Made by a program: the position numbers and the translations under genes. From Kitasatospora sp. MAA19 (lineage in GTDB: Bacteria; Actinomycetota; Actinomycetes; Streptomycetales; Streptomycetaceae): 64,000 bases of DNA. Positions 26,060 through 34,602 of the stretch are shown piece after piece; positions within the stretch are counted from its first letter, which is position 1, and every line of letters begins with the position of its first letter. The notes below the pieces were generated by a model. It was not told the DNA's origin and searched no databases. It saw nothing but the letters and a program-made list of their open reading frames with translations. The stretch spans positions 124,001 to 188,000 of the forward strand of contig NZ_JARXYZ010000013.1 of NCBI RefSeq assembly GCF_029894125.1, in the 5' to 3' direction.

Positions 26060-27190
26060 TCAGCGCCTGCGGAGCCAGTCGGCGAAGTCCGCCAGGGCGG
26101 GGCCGGGGTCGCGACGGCCGAGGCCGATCCGGAAGCGGTCGGCGGGGGTGGGCGTCAGCTCGGAGCGGTACATGCTCGCGGGCAGCAGCAGGACGCCCGC
26201 CTGCTCGACCAGCGCGGTGCAGAAGTCCTCCACCCCGTCCGCCCCGAGGTAGCGCGGGTAGGCGACGCAGCCGCCGTCCGGGGCGCGCCACTCGAAGAGG
26301 TCGGCGAACTCGGCGAAGAACGCGTCGAACTGCGGCAGGTTCTCCGCGATGATCGCGCGGTTGCGCGCCAGGATCCGCTCGCGGGCGTTGATCGCGATCC
26401 GGGCCAGCACCTCGCTCGGCGCCGAGTTGCAGATCGTGGTGTAGTGCTTGGCCCGCTCCAGCCGGGAGCGCAACTCCCGGTCGCGGCAGGCGATCCAGCC
26501 GATCCGCAGGCCGGGCAGGCCGAGCGACTTCGAGGTGACGTTGAGCGAGAGGGCGCGCTCGGAGAGGTCGGCGGCCTGCGGCAGGGCGCGGGCCGGATCG
26601 CGCTCCAGGCCGCGGTAGACCTCGTCCGAGAAGAGCCGGATGCCGCGTTCCTCGCACAGCTCCACCAGGCGCCCGAAGTCGGCGGCGTCGATCACCTTGC
26701 CGGTCGGGTTGTTGGGGAAGTTCACCGACAGCACCCGGGTGTTCGGGCGCAGCGCGGCCGTGACCGCGTCGAGGTCGAGCGCCCAGTCGTCCCGCTCGTC
26801 CAGGGCGACGCCGGTGACCTCGCAGAGGGAGAGCGGGATGGTCTCGGCGGACTGGTAGTTGGGGGTCACCACCACGGCGTGGTCACCCCGGTCGAGGAGC
26901 ACCTGCATGGCGAGGTTGAGCCCCTCCTGGGCACCGCCGAAGCAGATCACGTCGTCGGCGTCGACCTCCTGGTACATCCCCGCGATGGCGCGGCGCAGCG
27001 CCGGGTCCCCGTAGCTCTCGGTATAGCCGAGCGCGAGCCCGTCCCAGGCCTGCCGGTCCTCGGGGCCGGCCAGGGCGAGGAGTTCGGCCATCGTCATGGT
27101 CTGGGCGTCGGAGGCGGTGAGGTGGTGTCGGGCGGTGAACTCCCAGCGCGAGAAGTAGGTTTCGAGCCGGAAGTCGGGGAGCATGGTCAT
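26060..27190 (-). CDS. Class I/II PLP-dependent aminotransferase
   Basis: 376 aa. ATG 27190 overlaps the stop of the regulator gene (ATGA); ATG 27184 is an alternative. Fold-type I motifs are clear: GGAQEGLNLAMQVLL (cofactor phosphate loop), NFPNNPTGKVID (substrate carboxylate), DEVYRGLE, and SLNVTSKSLGLPGLRIGW with the PLP lysine. The sequence is closest in style to small aminotransferases of the capreomycidine-synthase/kynurenine-aminotransferase type, but the amino acid substrate is not certain. Coupled to a YheO-type regulator, which suggests amino-acid-responsive control. Confidence 0.85.
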   Translation of the reverse strand: MTMLPDFRLETYFSRWEFTARHHLTASDAQTMTMAELLALAGPEDRQAWDGLALGYTESYGDPALRRAIAGMYQEVDADDVICFGGAQEGLNLAMQVLLDRGDHAVVVTPNYQSAETIPLSLCEVTGVALDERDDWALDLDAVTAALRPNTRVLSVNFPNNPTGKVIDAADFGRLVELCEERGIRLFSDEVYRGLERDPARALPQAADLSERALSLNVTSKSLGLPGLRIGWIACRDRELRSRLERAKHYTTICNSAPSEVLARIAINARERILARNRAIIAENLPQFDAFFAEFADLFEWRAPDGGCVAYPRYLGADGVEDFCTALVEQAGVLLLPASMYRSELTPTPADRFRIGLGRRDPGPALADFADWLRRR

Positions 27191-27852
27191 TTCTCGTCCT
27201 GGTTCTGGTGCGCGTTCCGGCGGGCGGGGGCCTGCTTGAGCTCGGCGAGCAGGGTGTAGACGGTCGAGCGGGAGATCCGCAGCGCGGTGGCGACGGCGGG
27301 AGCGGCGCGGCGGACGGCGAACACCCCGGCCTGGTCGAGTTCGCGCAGCACGGCGAGCCGGTCCTCGCGACCGAAGCGTTCGAGCGGGCGGCCCTGCGCG
27401 CGGACGTAGCCGCCGATCACGTCGTTCATCCGCTCGGTCCAGTCGCGCTCGAAGAGCGGTTCGGGGCGGGGCGCGGTGGGCGCGGCGAAGCCCGCCAGCA
27501 GGGCGGCGGCCTGCTCCAGCGGGCCCCGGTCGAGGTTGACGCACAGCATCGCCGAGGGCCGTCCGGCGTCGTCGCGCAGCACGGCGCTGACGGAGGAGAG
27601 CCGGCGCCCGTCGGGCAGCAGCTTCTCGTAGGGGCCGTAGACGTCGGGGGCGGAGGGGTCGAGGGCGTCGAGTTCGCCGAGCATCGACGGGTCGCCGGGG
27701 GCCCGGGGGGTCATCGGGTTCCAGACGGCCAGCACCCGGTCGGTGGCGGCGTCGTGCAGCACCACCTCGGCGTACGGCCCGAGCAGCAGGGCCACGGCGC
27801 GGCAGGCCGGTCCCCAGGTCCGGACCCGCGGGTCGGGGGTTTCGGTGGTCAT
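27187..27852 (-). CDS. YheO-type PAS/HTH transcriptional regulator
   Basis: 221 aa from ATG 27852. N-terminal PAS-like YheO domain about 10-120 (LLLGPYAEVVLHD, LSSVSAVLRDDAGRPSAMLCVNLD) and C-terminal helix-turn-helix about 165-215 (LRELDQAGVFAVRRAAPAVA, LRISRSTVYTLLAELK). The same architecture occurs in DauR, which controls D-arginine catabolism. Overlap with the aminotransferase gene by 4 bp indicates one transcript. Palindromic repeats sit right at its start. Confidence 0.8.
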   Translation of the reverse strand: MTTETPDPRVRTWGPACRAVALLLGPYAEVVLHDAATDRVLAVWNPMTPRAPGDPSMLGELDALDPSAPDVYGPYEKLLPDGRRLSSVSAVLRDDAGRPSAMLCVNLDRGPLEQAAALLAGFAAPTAPRPEPLFERDWTERMNDVIGGYVRAQGRPLERFGREDRLAVLRELDQAGVFAVRRAAPAVATALRISRSTVYTLLAELKQAPARRNAHQNQDEK

Positions 27853-27854
27853 GC

Positions 27855-27897
27855 CTGGACTGTACGTCCAGTCCGGACGATTCGTCCAGAGCTGGAC
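27855..27897. promoter_or_regulatory. Repeated GTCCAG/CTGGAC half-sites at the regulator start
   Basis: CTGGAC-5-GTCCAG (27855-27871), GTCCGGAC (27871-27878) and GTCCAG-2-CTGGAC (27884-27897) are clustered immediately upstream of the YheO-type regulator's ATG. The arrangement suggests a cooperative autoregulatory operator; direct binding is inferred. Confidence 0.55.
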
Positions 27898-27963
27898 CGG
27901 CGAAGGCCCCGCCGACTCCTGGAGTGCCATGGGCCGGGCGGGGCCGTCGGTGCGCGGGGGCGA

Positions 27964-29613
27964 TCAGTGGCAGGTGATCAGCATGCCGAGGACGGCGGTG
28001 CAGCTGCGGGTGTCCCGGCTGGTGGCCGGGGACGGGTCGGCGGGCGCACCGGCGGTGCGGGCCACGGTGACGTCGAAGCTGCGGATCAGGCTGAGCAGGC
28101 CGACCGAGATCGAGAAGTGCCGGGTGGTGCTCGCGCCCTTGGCCAGCGGCGCGGCGAGCGTGCAGGTGAGCTTGCCGCCCGCGATCGCGCAGTCACCGGA
28201 GGTCGCCGCCAGCCCGGCCGGGAGGTCGGCGGAGACGGTGGCCGCGGTGACCGGGTCGGGACCCTGGCCGGTCAGGGTGACGGTGTAGTCGACCCGGCCG
28301 CTCAGCAGGTTGCCCACCGGCGTGGCGGTGAGGGCGACGCCGAGGTGGGCACTGGGGGCCGTGTAGGTGAAGCGGTCGGCGGCGACGGCGGCACTGGTGC
28401 CGCCGGGCGTGGTGACCTGGACGTCCACCGGCCCGGTCACCGTGGTGGCGGGGGCCGTGGCGGTGCAGCTGGTCTTCGTGCAGCTGAACGCGGTGGCGGC
28501 CCCGGCCGCGCCGAAGGTCACGGCGGTGGCGCCGTTCAGGTCGGTGCCGGTGACGGTCACCGTGGTGCCGCCGGTCCCCGAGCCGCCGGACGGGCTGATC
28601 GCGGCGACGGCCGGGACGGGCAGCGGGAACTTCAACACGTCGACGGCGTTGCCGGTGAAGTCGGCGAGGTAGCCGCGCCGGCCGTCGCCGGTGACCGCCA
28701 GGGTGTACGGGCTGGCGCCGACCGGGACGGTCGCGGTGACCGTCCGACTGGCGGTGTCCACCACGCTGACGGTGTTGTCGGCGTAGTTGGAGACGTACGC
28801 GGCGCTGCCGTCCGGGGCCAGCGCGACGGCGTACGGACCGGAGCCGACGGCGACGGTGCCGACCAGCGTGTTGCCGGTGGTGTCGACGACGCTGGCGGTG
28901 CCGTCGTCGGCGTCGGCCGCCCAGAGCCGGGTGCCGTCCGGGCTGAGCGCGAGGCCGAAGACGCTGTGGCCGACGGGAACGGTGGCGCTCACCGTGCTGC
29001 TCACGGTGTCGACGACGCTCACCGCCTTGGCACCGGTGGCCGCGACGTAGAGCCGCTTGCCGTCCGCCGAGAGGGCCAGCCCGTGCGGCTCGGCACCGAC
29101 CGGGACGGTGGCGGTCACGGTGTTGGTGGCGGTGTCCAGCACGCTCACGGTGTCGGCCCCGGCGTTGCCGACGTAGGCGCGCGAGCCGTCCGCGGAGAGC
29201 GCGAGGCCCCACGGCTGGGCGCCGACCGGAACGGTGGCGGTCACGGTGTTGCTCGCGGTGTCGACGACGCTGACGGCGCCGTCGAGGTGGTGGGTCAGGT
29301 AGGCGCGGTGCCCGTCGGGCGAGAGGGCGACCGCGTAGGAGCCGGTGCCGGCGGTGAAGGTGGCGGCCACCGTGTTGCTCGTGGTGTCCAGCACGCTCAC
29401 CGCGCCGCTGCTCTGGCTGGCCACGTAGGCCCGGGTGCCGTCCGGCGTGAGCGCCAGGCCCGCCGGGTAGGGCGCCACCGGCACGTGGGCCGTGACGGTC
29501 GGCGGCGGGGTGACGGCCTCGGCGGCGGCGGGCTGGGACAGCAGTGCGGCCGTGGCCGCAGCTATCGCGGTCACGGCCGTCCAGGCGCGCCCAGGTGCAC
29601 GACGTGTTCTCAC
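27964..29613 (-). CDS. Secreted YVTN beta-propeller protein with IPT/TIG and DUF11-like domains
   Basis: 549 aa from GTG 29613 (GGAGAG upstream). A signal peptide (1 to about 32, LLSQPAAA) precedes seven YVTN-type blades (about 40-335), each with patterns such as GLALTPDGTRAYVAS, VSVLDTTSNTV and TVPVGAQPW. Then an IPT/TIG domain (about 338-420, AISPSGGSGTGGTTVTVTGTDL) and a DUF11-like surface domain (about 425-520). The C-terminal residues ARSDTRSCTAVLG-type end has a Cys pair. These are typical extracellular scaffold domains; the ligand is unknown. Divergent from nsrR. Confidence 0.85.
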   Translation of the reverse strand: MRTRRAPGRAWTAVTAIAAATAALLSQPAAAEAVTPPPTVTAHVPVAPYPAGLALTPDGTRAYVASQSSGAVSVLDTTSNTVAATFTAGTGSYAVALSPDGHRAYLTHHLDGAVSVVDTASNTVTATVPVGAQPWGLALSADGSRAYVGNAGADTVSVLDTATNTVTATVPVGAEPHGLALSADGKRLYVAATGAKAVSVVDTVSSTVSATVPVGHSVFGLALSPDGTRLWAADADDGTASVVDTTGNTLVGTVAVGSGPYAVALAPDGSAAYVSNYADNTVSVVDTASRTVTATVPVGASPYTLAVTGDGRRGYLADFTGNAVDVLKFPLPVPAVAAISPSGGSGTGGTTVTVTGTDLNGATAVTFGAAGAATAFSCTKTSCTATAPATTVTGPVDVQVTTPGGTSAAVAADRFTYTAPSAHLGVALTATPVGNLLSGRVDYTVTLTGQGPDPVTAATVSADLPAGLAATSGDCAIAGGKLTCTLAAPLAKGASTTRHFSISVGLLSLIRSFDVTVARTAGAPADPSPATSRDTRSCTAVLGMLITCH

Positions 29614-29913
29614 GGGTCTCTCCAGGATGGTCGGTCAAGGGATGCAACGCCGGTCGCTCCGACCCCCTGCGGATCCGGAGCCGCACGAAGCGTAGAAGCC
29701 GGTATGACCATCCGTCAGGAGCTGATCGGTAATGTCGTCAACTGTTCAGATTCGACCGGGATTCGGCCGTGGCGGCCCCCGGTCGCCCCTTCCGTCCCGG
29801 CGCCCGCCGCCGGCCGCGAACGCCCGGGAGCCTGCCGAGGGGGGCTCCCGGGGGCCTCCGGGGGGCGTGCAGAAAATTGGAGTTCCGGAGTCGTATTCGA
29901 TAGCGTTTCGAAC
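29614..29913. other. Divergent region between the YVTN gene and nsrR
   Basis: 300 bp. It holds a hairpin at 29823-29852 (CCCGGGAGCC with GGCTCCCGGG, 10-nt loop) and an NsrR-type site just before the nsrR start. No gene is seen. Confidence 0.6.
29875..29897. promoter_or_regulatory. Probable NsrR operator of nsrR (autoregulation)
   Basis: A 23-bp AT-rich site beginning AATTGGAG and ending TCGTATT, 16 bp before the nsrR GTG. Read on the other strand it begins AATACGA and ends CCAATT, matching the ends of the site before hmp. The element resembles S. coelicolor NsrR boxes from memory. Confidence 0.65.
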
Positions 29914-30369
29914 GTGAGGCTGACCAAGAGCACCGACATCGCCCTGCGGATCGCCATGCGGCTGGCCGTGCTGGGCGAGGACGCCAACCCGACCACCCGC
30001 GAGGTGGCCGAGGCGGTCGGCGTGCCGTACACCCACGCGGCGAAGGTGGTCAGCCGGCTTCAGCACCTCGGGGTGGTGGAGGCCCGGCGCGGGCGCGGCG
30101 GCGGGCTGCTGCTCACCTTCGCCGGGCGCACCGGCTCGCTCGGACTGCTCCTGCGCGAGCTGGAGGGGGTCGGCGACGTGGTCGGCTGCGAGGACGACCC
30201 GCCGTGCCCGCTGCGGGCCGCGTGCCGCCTGCGCGGTGCGCTGCGGACCGCCCAGGAGGCCTTCTTCGCCGCGCTCGACCCGCTCAGCATCGACGACCTG
30301 GTGGCCTCCCCCACCGGACCGGTGCTGCTCGGCCTCACCACCCGCCCCGCGAACCGCTCCACCGACTGA
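29914..30369 (+). CDS. nsrR: NsrR, Rrf2-family nitric-oxide-sensing iron-sulfur repressor
   Basis: 151 aa from GTG 29914. An N-terminal winged helix (VRLTKSTDIALRIAMRLAVLG split over residues 1-21, then VPYTHAAKVVSRLQHLGVVEA) is followed by the cluster-binding segment with Cys92, Cys98 and Cys104 (CEDDPPCPLRAAC). Asp8, a cluster ligand in S. coelicolor NsrR, is also conserved. A [4Fe-4S] cluster destroyed by NO relieves repression. The next gene is hmp, the main NsrR target. Confidence 0.9.
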   Translation: MRLTKSTDIALRIAMRLAVLGEDANPTTREVAEAVGVPYTHAAKVVSRLQHLGVVEARRGRGGGLLLTFAGRTGSLGLLLRELEGVGDVVGCEDDPPCPLRAACRLRGALRTAQEAFFAALDPLSIDDLVASPTGPVLLGLTTRPANRSTD

Positions 30370-30424
30370 ACCCCGCCCACCCCATCGGCCGACCCCGGCC
30401 GGGCCGCGCCTCCGCACGGCCTTT

Positions 30425-30447
30425 AATACGAATCTTACATACCAGTT
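30425..30447. promoter_or_regulatory. Probable NsrR operator of hmp
   Basis: A 23-bp AT-rich site starting AATACGAAT and ending TACCAGTT, immediately before the hmp ribosome binding site (GGAG 30449-30452). It shares both ends (AATACGA and CCA-TT) with the site upstream of nsrR. Confidence 0.75.
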
Positions 30448-30460
30448 AGGAGCCCGACTG

Positions 30461-31639
30461 ATGCTGTCCACCAAGTCCGCCGAGGTCGTCGAGGCCACCC
30501 TGCCCATCGTGGGCGCCGCCATCGGGGACATCACGCCGCGCTTCTACGACCGCCTGTTCGCCGCGCACCCGGAGCTGCTGCGCGACCTGTTCAACCGGGG
30601 CAACCAGGCCAACGGCGCCCAGCGGCAGGCGCTCGCCGGGTCGATAGCCGCCTTCGCGAGTGCGCTGATCGCCCACCCCGACCAGCGGCCCGACGCGATG
30701 CTCGCCCGGATCGCGCACAAGCACGTCTCCGTCGGCATCACCGACGACCAGTACCGGATCGTCCACGAGCACCTCTTCGCCGCCATCGTCGAGGTGCTCG
30801 GCGAAGCCGTCACCCCCGAGGTCGCGGCCGCCTGGGACGAGGTGTACTGGCTGATGGCCAACGCGCTCGTCGCCATCGAGGACCGGCTGCGCGCCGAGAC
30901 CGCCGCCGGCGGCGACCCGGCCGACCTCTGGCGCCCCTACACCGTCGTCGCCCGCTACCAGGAGACGGGCGACGTCACCACCTTCCTGGTCCGCCCGGCC
31001 GACGGCGGTCCCACCCCGGCCTCCCGCCCCGGCCAGTACGTCTCGGTGCGCACCCGCCTGGCCGACGGCGCCCGGCAGATCCGCCAGTACAGCCTCTCCG
31101 GCAGCGCCGACGGCGCGCTGCGCTTCACCGTCAAGCGCGAGCCCGGCGGCGAGGTCTCCGCCCACCTGCACGACCACCTGCACACCGGCGACACCGTCGA
31201 ACTCGCGCCCCCGCTCGGCGACATCGCCCTCGCCGACGGCGACGGGCCGGTGCTGCTCGCCTCGGCCGGCATCGGCAACACCCCGATGACCGCGATGCTC
31301 GACCACCTCGCCGCCGCCGGCTCCCCCCGGACCGTCGTCTCGGTGCACGGCGACCGCGACCAGCTCACCCACGCCTTCCGCGCCGACCTCGCCCAGCTCA
31401 CCGCCAAGCTGCCGAACGCCACCGCCCACGTCTTCTACGAGCGGCCGCTCGGCGACTGGCCCGCCGAGCGCACCGGGCTGGTGGACCTGTCCACCGTCGA
31501 CGTCCCGGCCGGCACCACCGCCTACCTGTGCGGGCCGCTGCCCTTCCTGCGCGCCGTCCGCGAGCAGCTCCTCACGGCGGGCGTCCCGGCGGCGGACATC
31601 CACTACGAGGTGTTCGGCCCGGACCTCTGGCTCGCCTGA
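30461..31639 (+). CDS. hmp: Flavohemoprotein (nitric oxide dioxygenase)
   Basis: 392 aa from ATG 30461 (GGAG at 8 nt). Globin domain 1 to about 138 with Tyr29 (B10) and proximal His88 in IAHKHVSVGI; FAD domain about 150-255 with RQYSLSG; NAD(P)H domain to the end, with LLASAGIGNTPMTAML and YLCGPLPFLRAVR. It oxidises NO to nitrate using O2 and NAD(P)H. nsrR lies 91 bp upstream and an NsrR site covers the promoter region, so NO induction is predicted. Confidence 0.95.
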   Translation: MLSTKSAEVVEATLPIVGAAIGDITPRFYDRLFAAHPELLRDLFNRGNQANGAQRQALAGSIAAFASALIAHPDQRPDAMLARIAHKHVSVGITDDQYRIVHEHLFAAIVEVLGEAVTPEVAAAWDEVYWLMANALVAIEDRLRAETAAGGDPADLWRPYTVVARYQETGDVTTFLVRPADGGPTPASRPGQYVSVRTRLADGARQIRQYSLSGSADGALRFTVKREPGGEVSAHLHDHLHTGDTVELAPPLGDIALADGDGPVLLASAGIGNTPMTAMLDHLAAAGSPRTVVSVHGDRDQLTHAFRADLAQLTAKLPNATAHVFYERPLGDWPAERTGLVDLSTVDVPAGTTAYLCGPLPFLRAVREQLLTAGVPAADIHYEVFGPDLWLA

Positions 31640-31678
31640 GGTCCCACGCGGGCTCACCCGAGATCCCGCGCCCGCCGC

Positions 31679-31707
31679 GGCCCGCTCGGTACGATCACGA
31701 GCGGGCC
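31679..31707 (+). terminator. Terminator between hmp and lutA
   Basis: GGCCCGCTCG with CGAGCGGGCC, 10-bp stem and 9-nt loop, 40 bp past the hmp stop and just before the lutA ribosome binding site. Confidence 0.65.
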
Positions 31708-31736
31708 GACGACGGCGTCGGACGAAGGGAGGGCCG

Positions 31737-32498
31737 ATGCGGGTCGCGCTGTTCGCCACCTGCGTCAACGACGCGCTGTTCCCCGCCACGGCGGTCGCGA
31801 CCGTCCGGCTGCTGGAACGCCTCGGCGTGGACGTGGACTTCCCCGCCGGGCAGACCTGCTGCGGGCAGCCGCAGTACAACACCGGCTACCGGCAGGCCTG
31901 CGAACCGCTGGTCCGGCGCACCGCGCGGGCCTTCGCCGGGTACGAGCACGTGGTGACGCCCTCCGGCTCCTGCGTCGCGATGGTCCGGGACAACTACCCC
32001 CGGATCGGCGCCCGGGCTGCCGCCGACGGCCGGGGCACCGAACTCGCCGAGGCCGCCGACGCCTTGGCGCCCCGGGTCCACGAACTGACCGAGTTCCTCA
32101 CCGACGTGCTCGGCGTCGAGGACGTCGGCGCGTACTTCCCGCACACCGTCACCTACCACCCGTCCTGCCACGGCCTGCGCGTGCTCGGCCTCGGCGAGCG
32201 GCCGCTGCGGCTGCTGCGCGCCGTCCGGGGGCTGGAGCTGGTCGAGCTGCCCGGCGCCGAGGAGTGCTGCGGCTTCGGCGGCACCTTCGCGGTCAAGAAC
32301 GCGGCGGTCTCGGCGGCCATGGCCGAGGACAAGCTCGCCCACGCGCTCGGCACCGGCGCCGACGTCCTGTGCGGCGCCGACAACTCCTGCCTGCTGCACC
32401 TCGGCGCCACCCTGCACCGCCGGGGCGAGGCGCTGCGCCCGCTGCACCTCGCGGAGATCCTCGCCAGCACCGAGCAGCACCCGTGGAGGCCCTCGTGA
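31737..32498 (+). CDS. lutA: L-lactate utilisation protein LutA (CCG-domain Fe-S protein)
   Basis: 253 aa from ATG 31737, preceded by AAGGGAGG. Two cysteine-rich CCG domains: TCCGQPQYNTG with Cys41-Cys42 and ECCGFGGTFAVKN near residues 178-190, as in the LutA/LldE and heterodisulfide-reductase-D families. With LutB and LutC it forms a membrane-associated complex that oxidises L-lactate to pyruvate. First gene of lutABC; its stop overlaps the lutB start (GTGA). Confidence 0.92.
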   Translation: MRVALFATCVNDALFPATAVATVRLLERLGVDVDFPAGQTCCGQPQYNTGYRQACEPLVRRTARAFAGYEHVVTPSGSCVAMVRDNYPRIGARAAADGRGTELAEAADALAPRVHELTEFLTDVLGVEDVGAYFPHTVTYHPSCHGLRVLGLGERPLRLLRAVRGLELVELPGAEECCGFGGTFAVKNAAVSAAMAEDKLAHALGTGADVLCGADNSCLLHLGATLHRRGEALRPLHLAEILASTEQHPWRPS

Positions 32499-33925
32499 CC
32501 GGCACCTTCCTCGGCATGCCCGCCTTCCCGCAGGCCGCCGCGGCCGCCCTCCGGGACGGGCGGCTGCGCGCCAACCTGCGGCACGCCACCCACACCATCC
32601 GGGACAAACGCGCCCGCGCCGTCGCCGAACTCGACGACTGGGCCGAGCTGCGCGCCGCCGGCAAGGCGATCAAGGACCACACACTGCGCCATCTCGACCG
32701 CTACCTCGTCCAGTTGGAGGAGGCGGTCGCCGCCGCCGGCGGCGCCGTGCACTGGGCGGCCGACGCCGAGGAGGCCAACCGGATCGTCGCCGACCTGGTC
32801 CACGCCACCGGCGAGACGGAGGTCGTCAAGGTCAAGTCGATGGCCACCCAGGAGATCGGGCTCAACGAGGCACTCGCCGCCGAGGGGATCACCGCCTACG
32901 AGACCGATCTCGCCGAGCTGATCGTCCAGTTGGGCGACGACCGGCCCTCGCACATCCTGGTGCCCGCGATCCACCGCAACCGCGCCGAGATCCGGGAGAT
33001 CTTCGCCGAGCGGATGGCCGCCTGGGGCCGCCCCGCGCCCGCGGACCTCACCGACTCCCCCGCCGAACTCGCCGAGGCCGCCCGGCTGCACCTGCGGGAG
33101 AAGTTCCTGCGCGCCCGGGTCGCCGTCTCCGGCGCCAACTTCATGGTCGCCGAGACCGGCACCCTGGTGGTCGTCGAGTCCGAGGGCAACGGCCGGATGT
33201 GCCTCACCCTGCCGCGCACCCTGATCTCCGTGGTCGGGATCGAGAAGGTCGTGCCCACCTGGCGGGACCTGGAGGTCTTCCTGCAACTGCTCCCCCGCTC
33301 CTCCACCGCCGAGCGGATGAACCCGTACACCTCGCTGTGGACGGGGCTGGGGCCGTCGAAGGGGGCCGACGGCGACGGCCCGTCCGCGTTCCACCTCGTG
33401 CTGCTCGACAACGGGCGCACCGCCGCGCTCGCCGACCAGGTCGGCCGCCAGGCGCTGCGCTGCATCCGCTGCTCGGCCTGCCTCAACGTGTGCCCGGTGT
33501 ACGAGCGGGCCGGCGGCCACGCGTACGGCTCGGTCTACCCGGGCCCGATCGGCGCCATTCTGACGCCCCAACTACGCGGCATCACAAGCCCGGTGGACGC
33601 CTCGCTGCCGTACGCCTCCTCGCTCTGCGGGGCCTGCTACGAGGTGTGCCCGGTGGCGATCGACATCCCCGAGGTGCTGGTGCACCTGCGCGAGCGGGTC
33701 GCCGAGCAGGGCGGGCACCCGCTGGAGCGGGCCGCGATCGCCGCCGCCGGGTACCTGTTCGACCACCCGGCGGCGCTCGCGGCCGCCGAACGGCTGGCCG
33801 GGCGCACCCGGGCCCTGCACCCGCGCCGGCTGCCCGGCCCCGGCCGGGCCTGGACCGACACCCGGGACCTCCCGCAGGTGCCCGCCGAACCGTTCCGCGA
33901 CTGGTGGCGGAGGAACCGCTCATGA
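32495..33925 (+). CDS. lutB: L-lactate utilisation iron-sulfur protein LutB
   Basis: 476 aa from GTG 32495 (GGAGG upstream, 4-bp overlap with lutA). An N-terminal LUD domain (about 60-290: VKVKSMATQEIGLNEAL, GANFMVAETGTLVVVESEGNGR) is followed by two ferredoxin clusters, CIRCSACLNVCP and CGACYEVCP. It carries electrons from lactate oxidation to the quinone pool. The length and order match LutB/LldF. Confidence 0.93.
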   Translation: MTGTFLGMPAFPQAAAAALRDGRLRANLRHATHTIRDKRARAVAELDDWAELRAAGKAIKDHTLRHLDRYLVQLEEAVAAAGGAVHWAADAEEANRIVADLVHATGETEVVKVKSMATQEIGLNEALAAEGITAYETDLAELIVQLGDDRPSHILVPAIHRNRAEIREIFAERMAAWGRPAPADLTDSPAELAEAARLHLREKFLRARVAVSGANFMVAETGTLVVVESEGNGRMCLTLPRTLISVVGIEKVVPTWRDLEVFLQLLPRSSTAERMNPYTSLWTGLGPSKGADGDGPSAFHLVLLDNGRTAALADQVGRQALRCIRCSACLNVCPVYERAGGHAYGSVYPGPIGAILTPQLRGITSPVDASLPYASSLCGACYEVCPVAIDIPEVLVHLRERVAEQGGHPLERAAIAAAGYLFDHPAALAAAERLAGRTRALHPRRLPGPGRAWTDTRDLPQVPAEPFRDWWRRNRS

Positions 33926-34557
33926 CCTCACGGGAGTCGATCCTCGCCCGGATCCGCGCCGCCCTCGCCGACCCCGCCCCGGCACCGGAACAGCCGATTC
34001 CCCGGGACTACCTGCGCACCCACAGCCCCGACGATCCGGCGGCGCTGCTCGATCTGCTGCACCACAACCTGGCCGACTACCGGGCCCGCGTCCACCGCTG
34101 CACCGAGGCCGAACTCCCCGGCGCCCTGGCCGGGTTGCTGGCCGAGCGCGGCAGCCGTACGGTCGCCGTGCCGCCCGGTCTGCCGCCCGCCTGGCTCGGC
34201 GCCGCCGCCGTCACGGCCGTCCCGGACGACGGCACGCTCACCGCCGCCCGGCTCGACACCGTGGACAGCGTCGTCACCGGCTGCGCGCTCGCGATCGCCG
34301 AGACCGGGACGATCATGCTGGACGGCGGACCGGGCCAGGGGCGGCGGCTGCTCAGCCTCGTCCCGGACCACCACCTGTGCGTCGTCCGGGCCCCCGGGCA
34401 GGTCGTCGCCTCCGTGCCGCTCGCCCTGCCCCGGCTCGACCCGGCCCGCCCGCAGACCTGGATCTCCGGGCCCTCCGCGACCAGCGACATCGAACTCGAC
34501 CGGGTCGAGGGCGTGCACGGCCCGCGCACCCTGGAGGTCCTGCTGGTCGAGGGCTGA
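33922..34557 (+). CDS. lutC: L-lactate utilisation protein LutC
   Basis: 211 aa from ATG 33922 (ATGA overlap with lutB). A LUD domain: VTGCALAIAETGTIMLDGGPG near 110-130 and ISGPSATSDIELDRVEGVHGP at the end, the latter being the conserved family signature. Completes the lutABC operon. No lactate-responsive GntR regulator or permease is adjacent. Confidence 0.92.
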   Translation: MTSRESILARIRAALADPAPAPEQPIPRDYLRTHSPDDPAALLDLLHHNLADYRARVHRCTEAELPGALAGLLAERGSRTVAVPPGLPPAWLGAAAVTAVPDDGTLTAARLDTVDSVVTGCALAIAETGTIMLDGGPGQGRRLLSLVPDHHLCVVRAPGQVVASVPLALPRLDPARPQTWISGPSATSDIELDRVEGVHGPRTLEVLLVEG

Positions 34558-34602
34558 CCGGCGGCCGCCGCAGCGTCACCGGACCGGACTCGTGCGAACG
34601 GC

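Noticed and set aside
29823..29852. Riboswitch upstream of nsrR
   Set aside because: Only a simple 10-bp hairpin is seen; no conserved riboswitch core is recognisable.
27208..30369. A 1053-codon forward frame ending in nsrR
   Set aside because: Only its last ~150 codons (from GTG 29914) match a real family; the rest is antisense to the aminotransferase regulator and YVTN genes.
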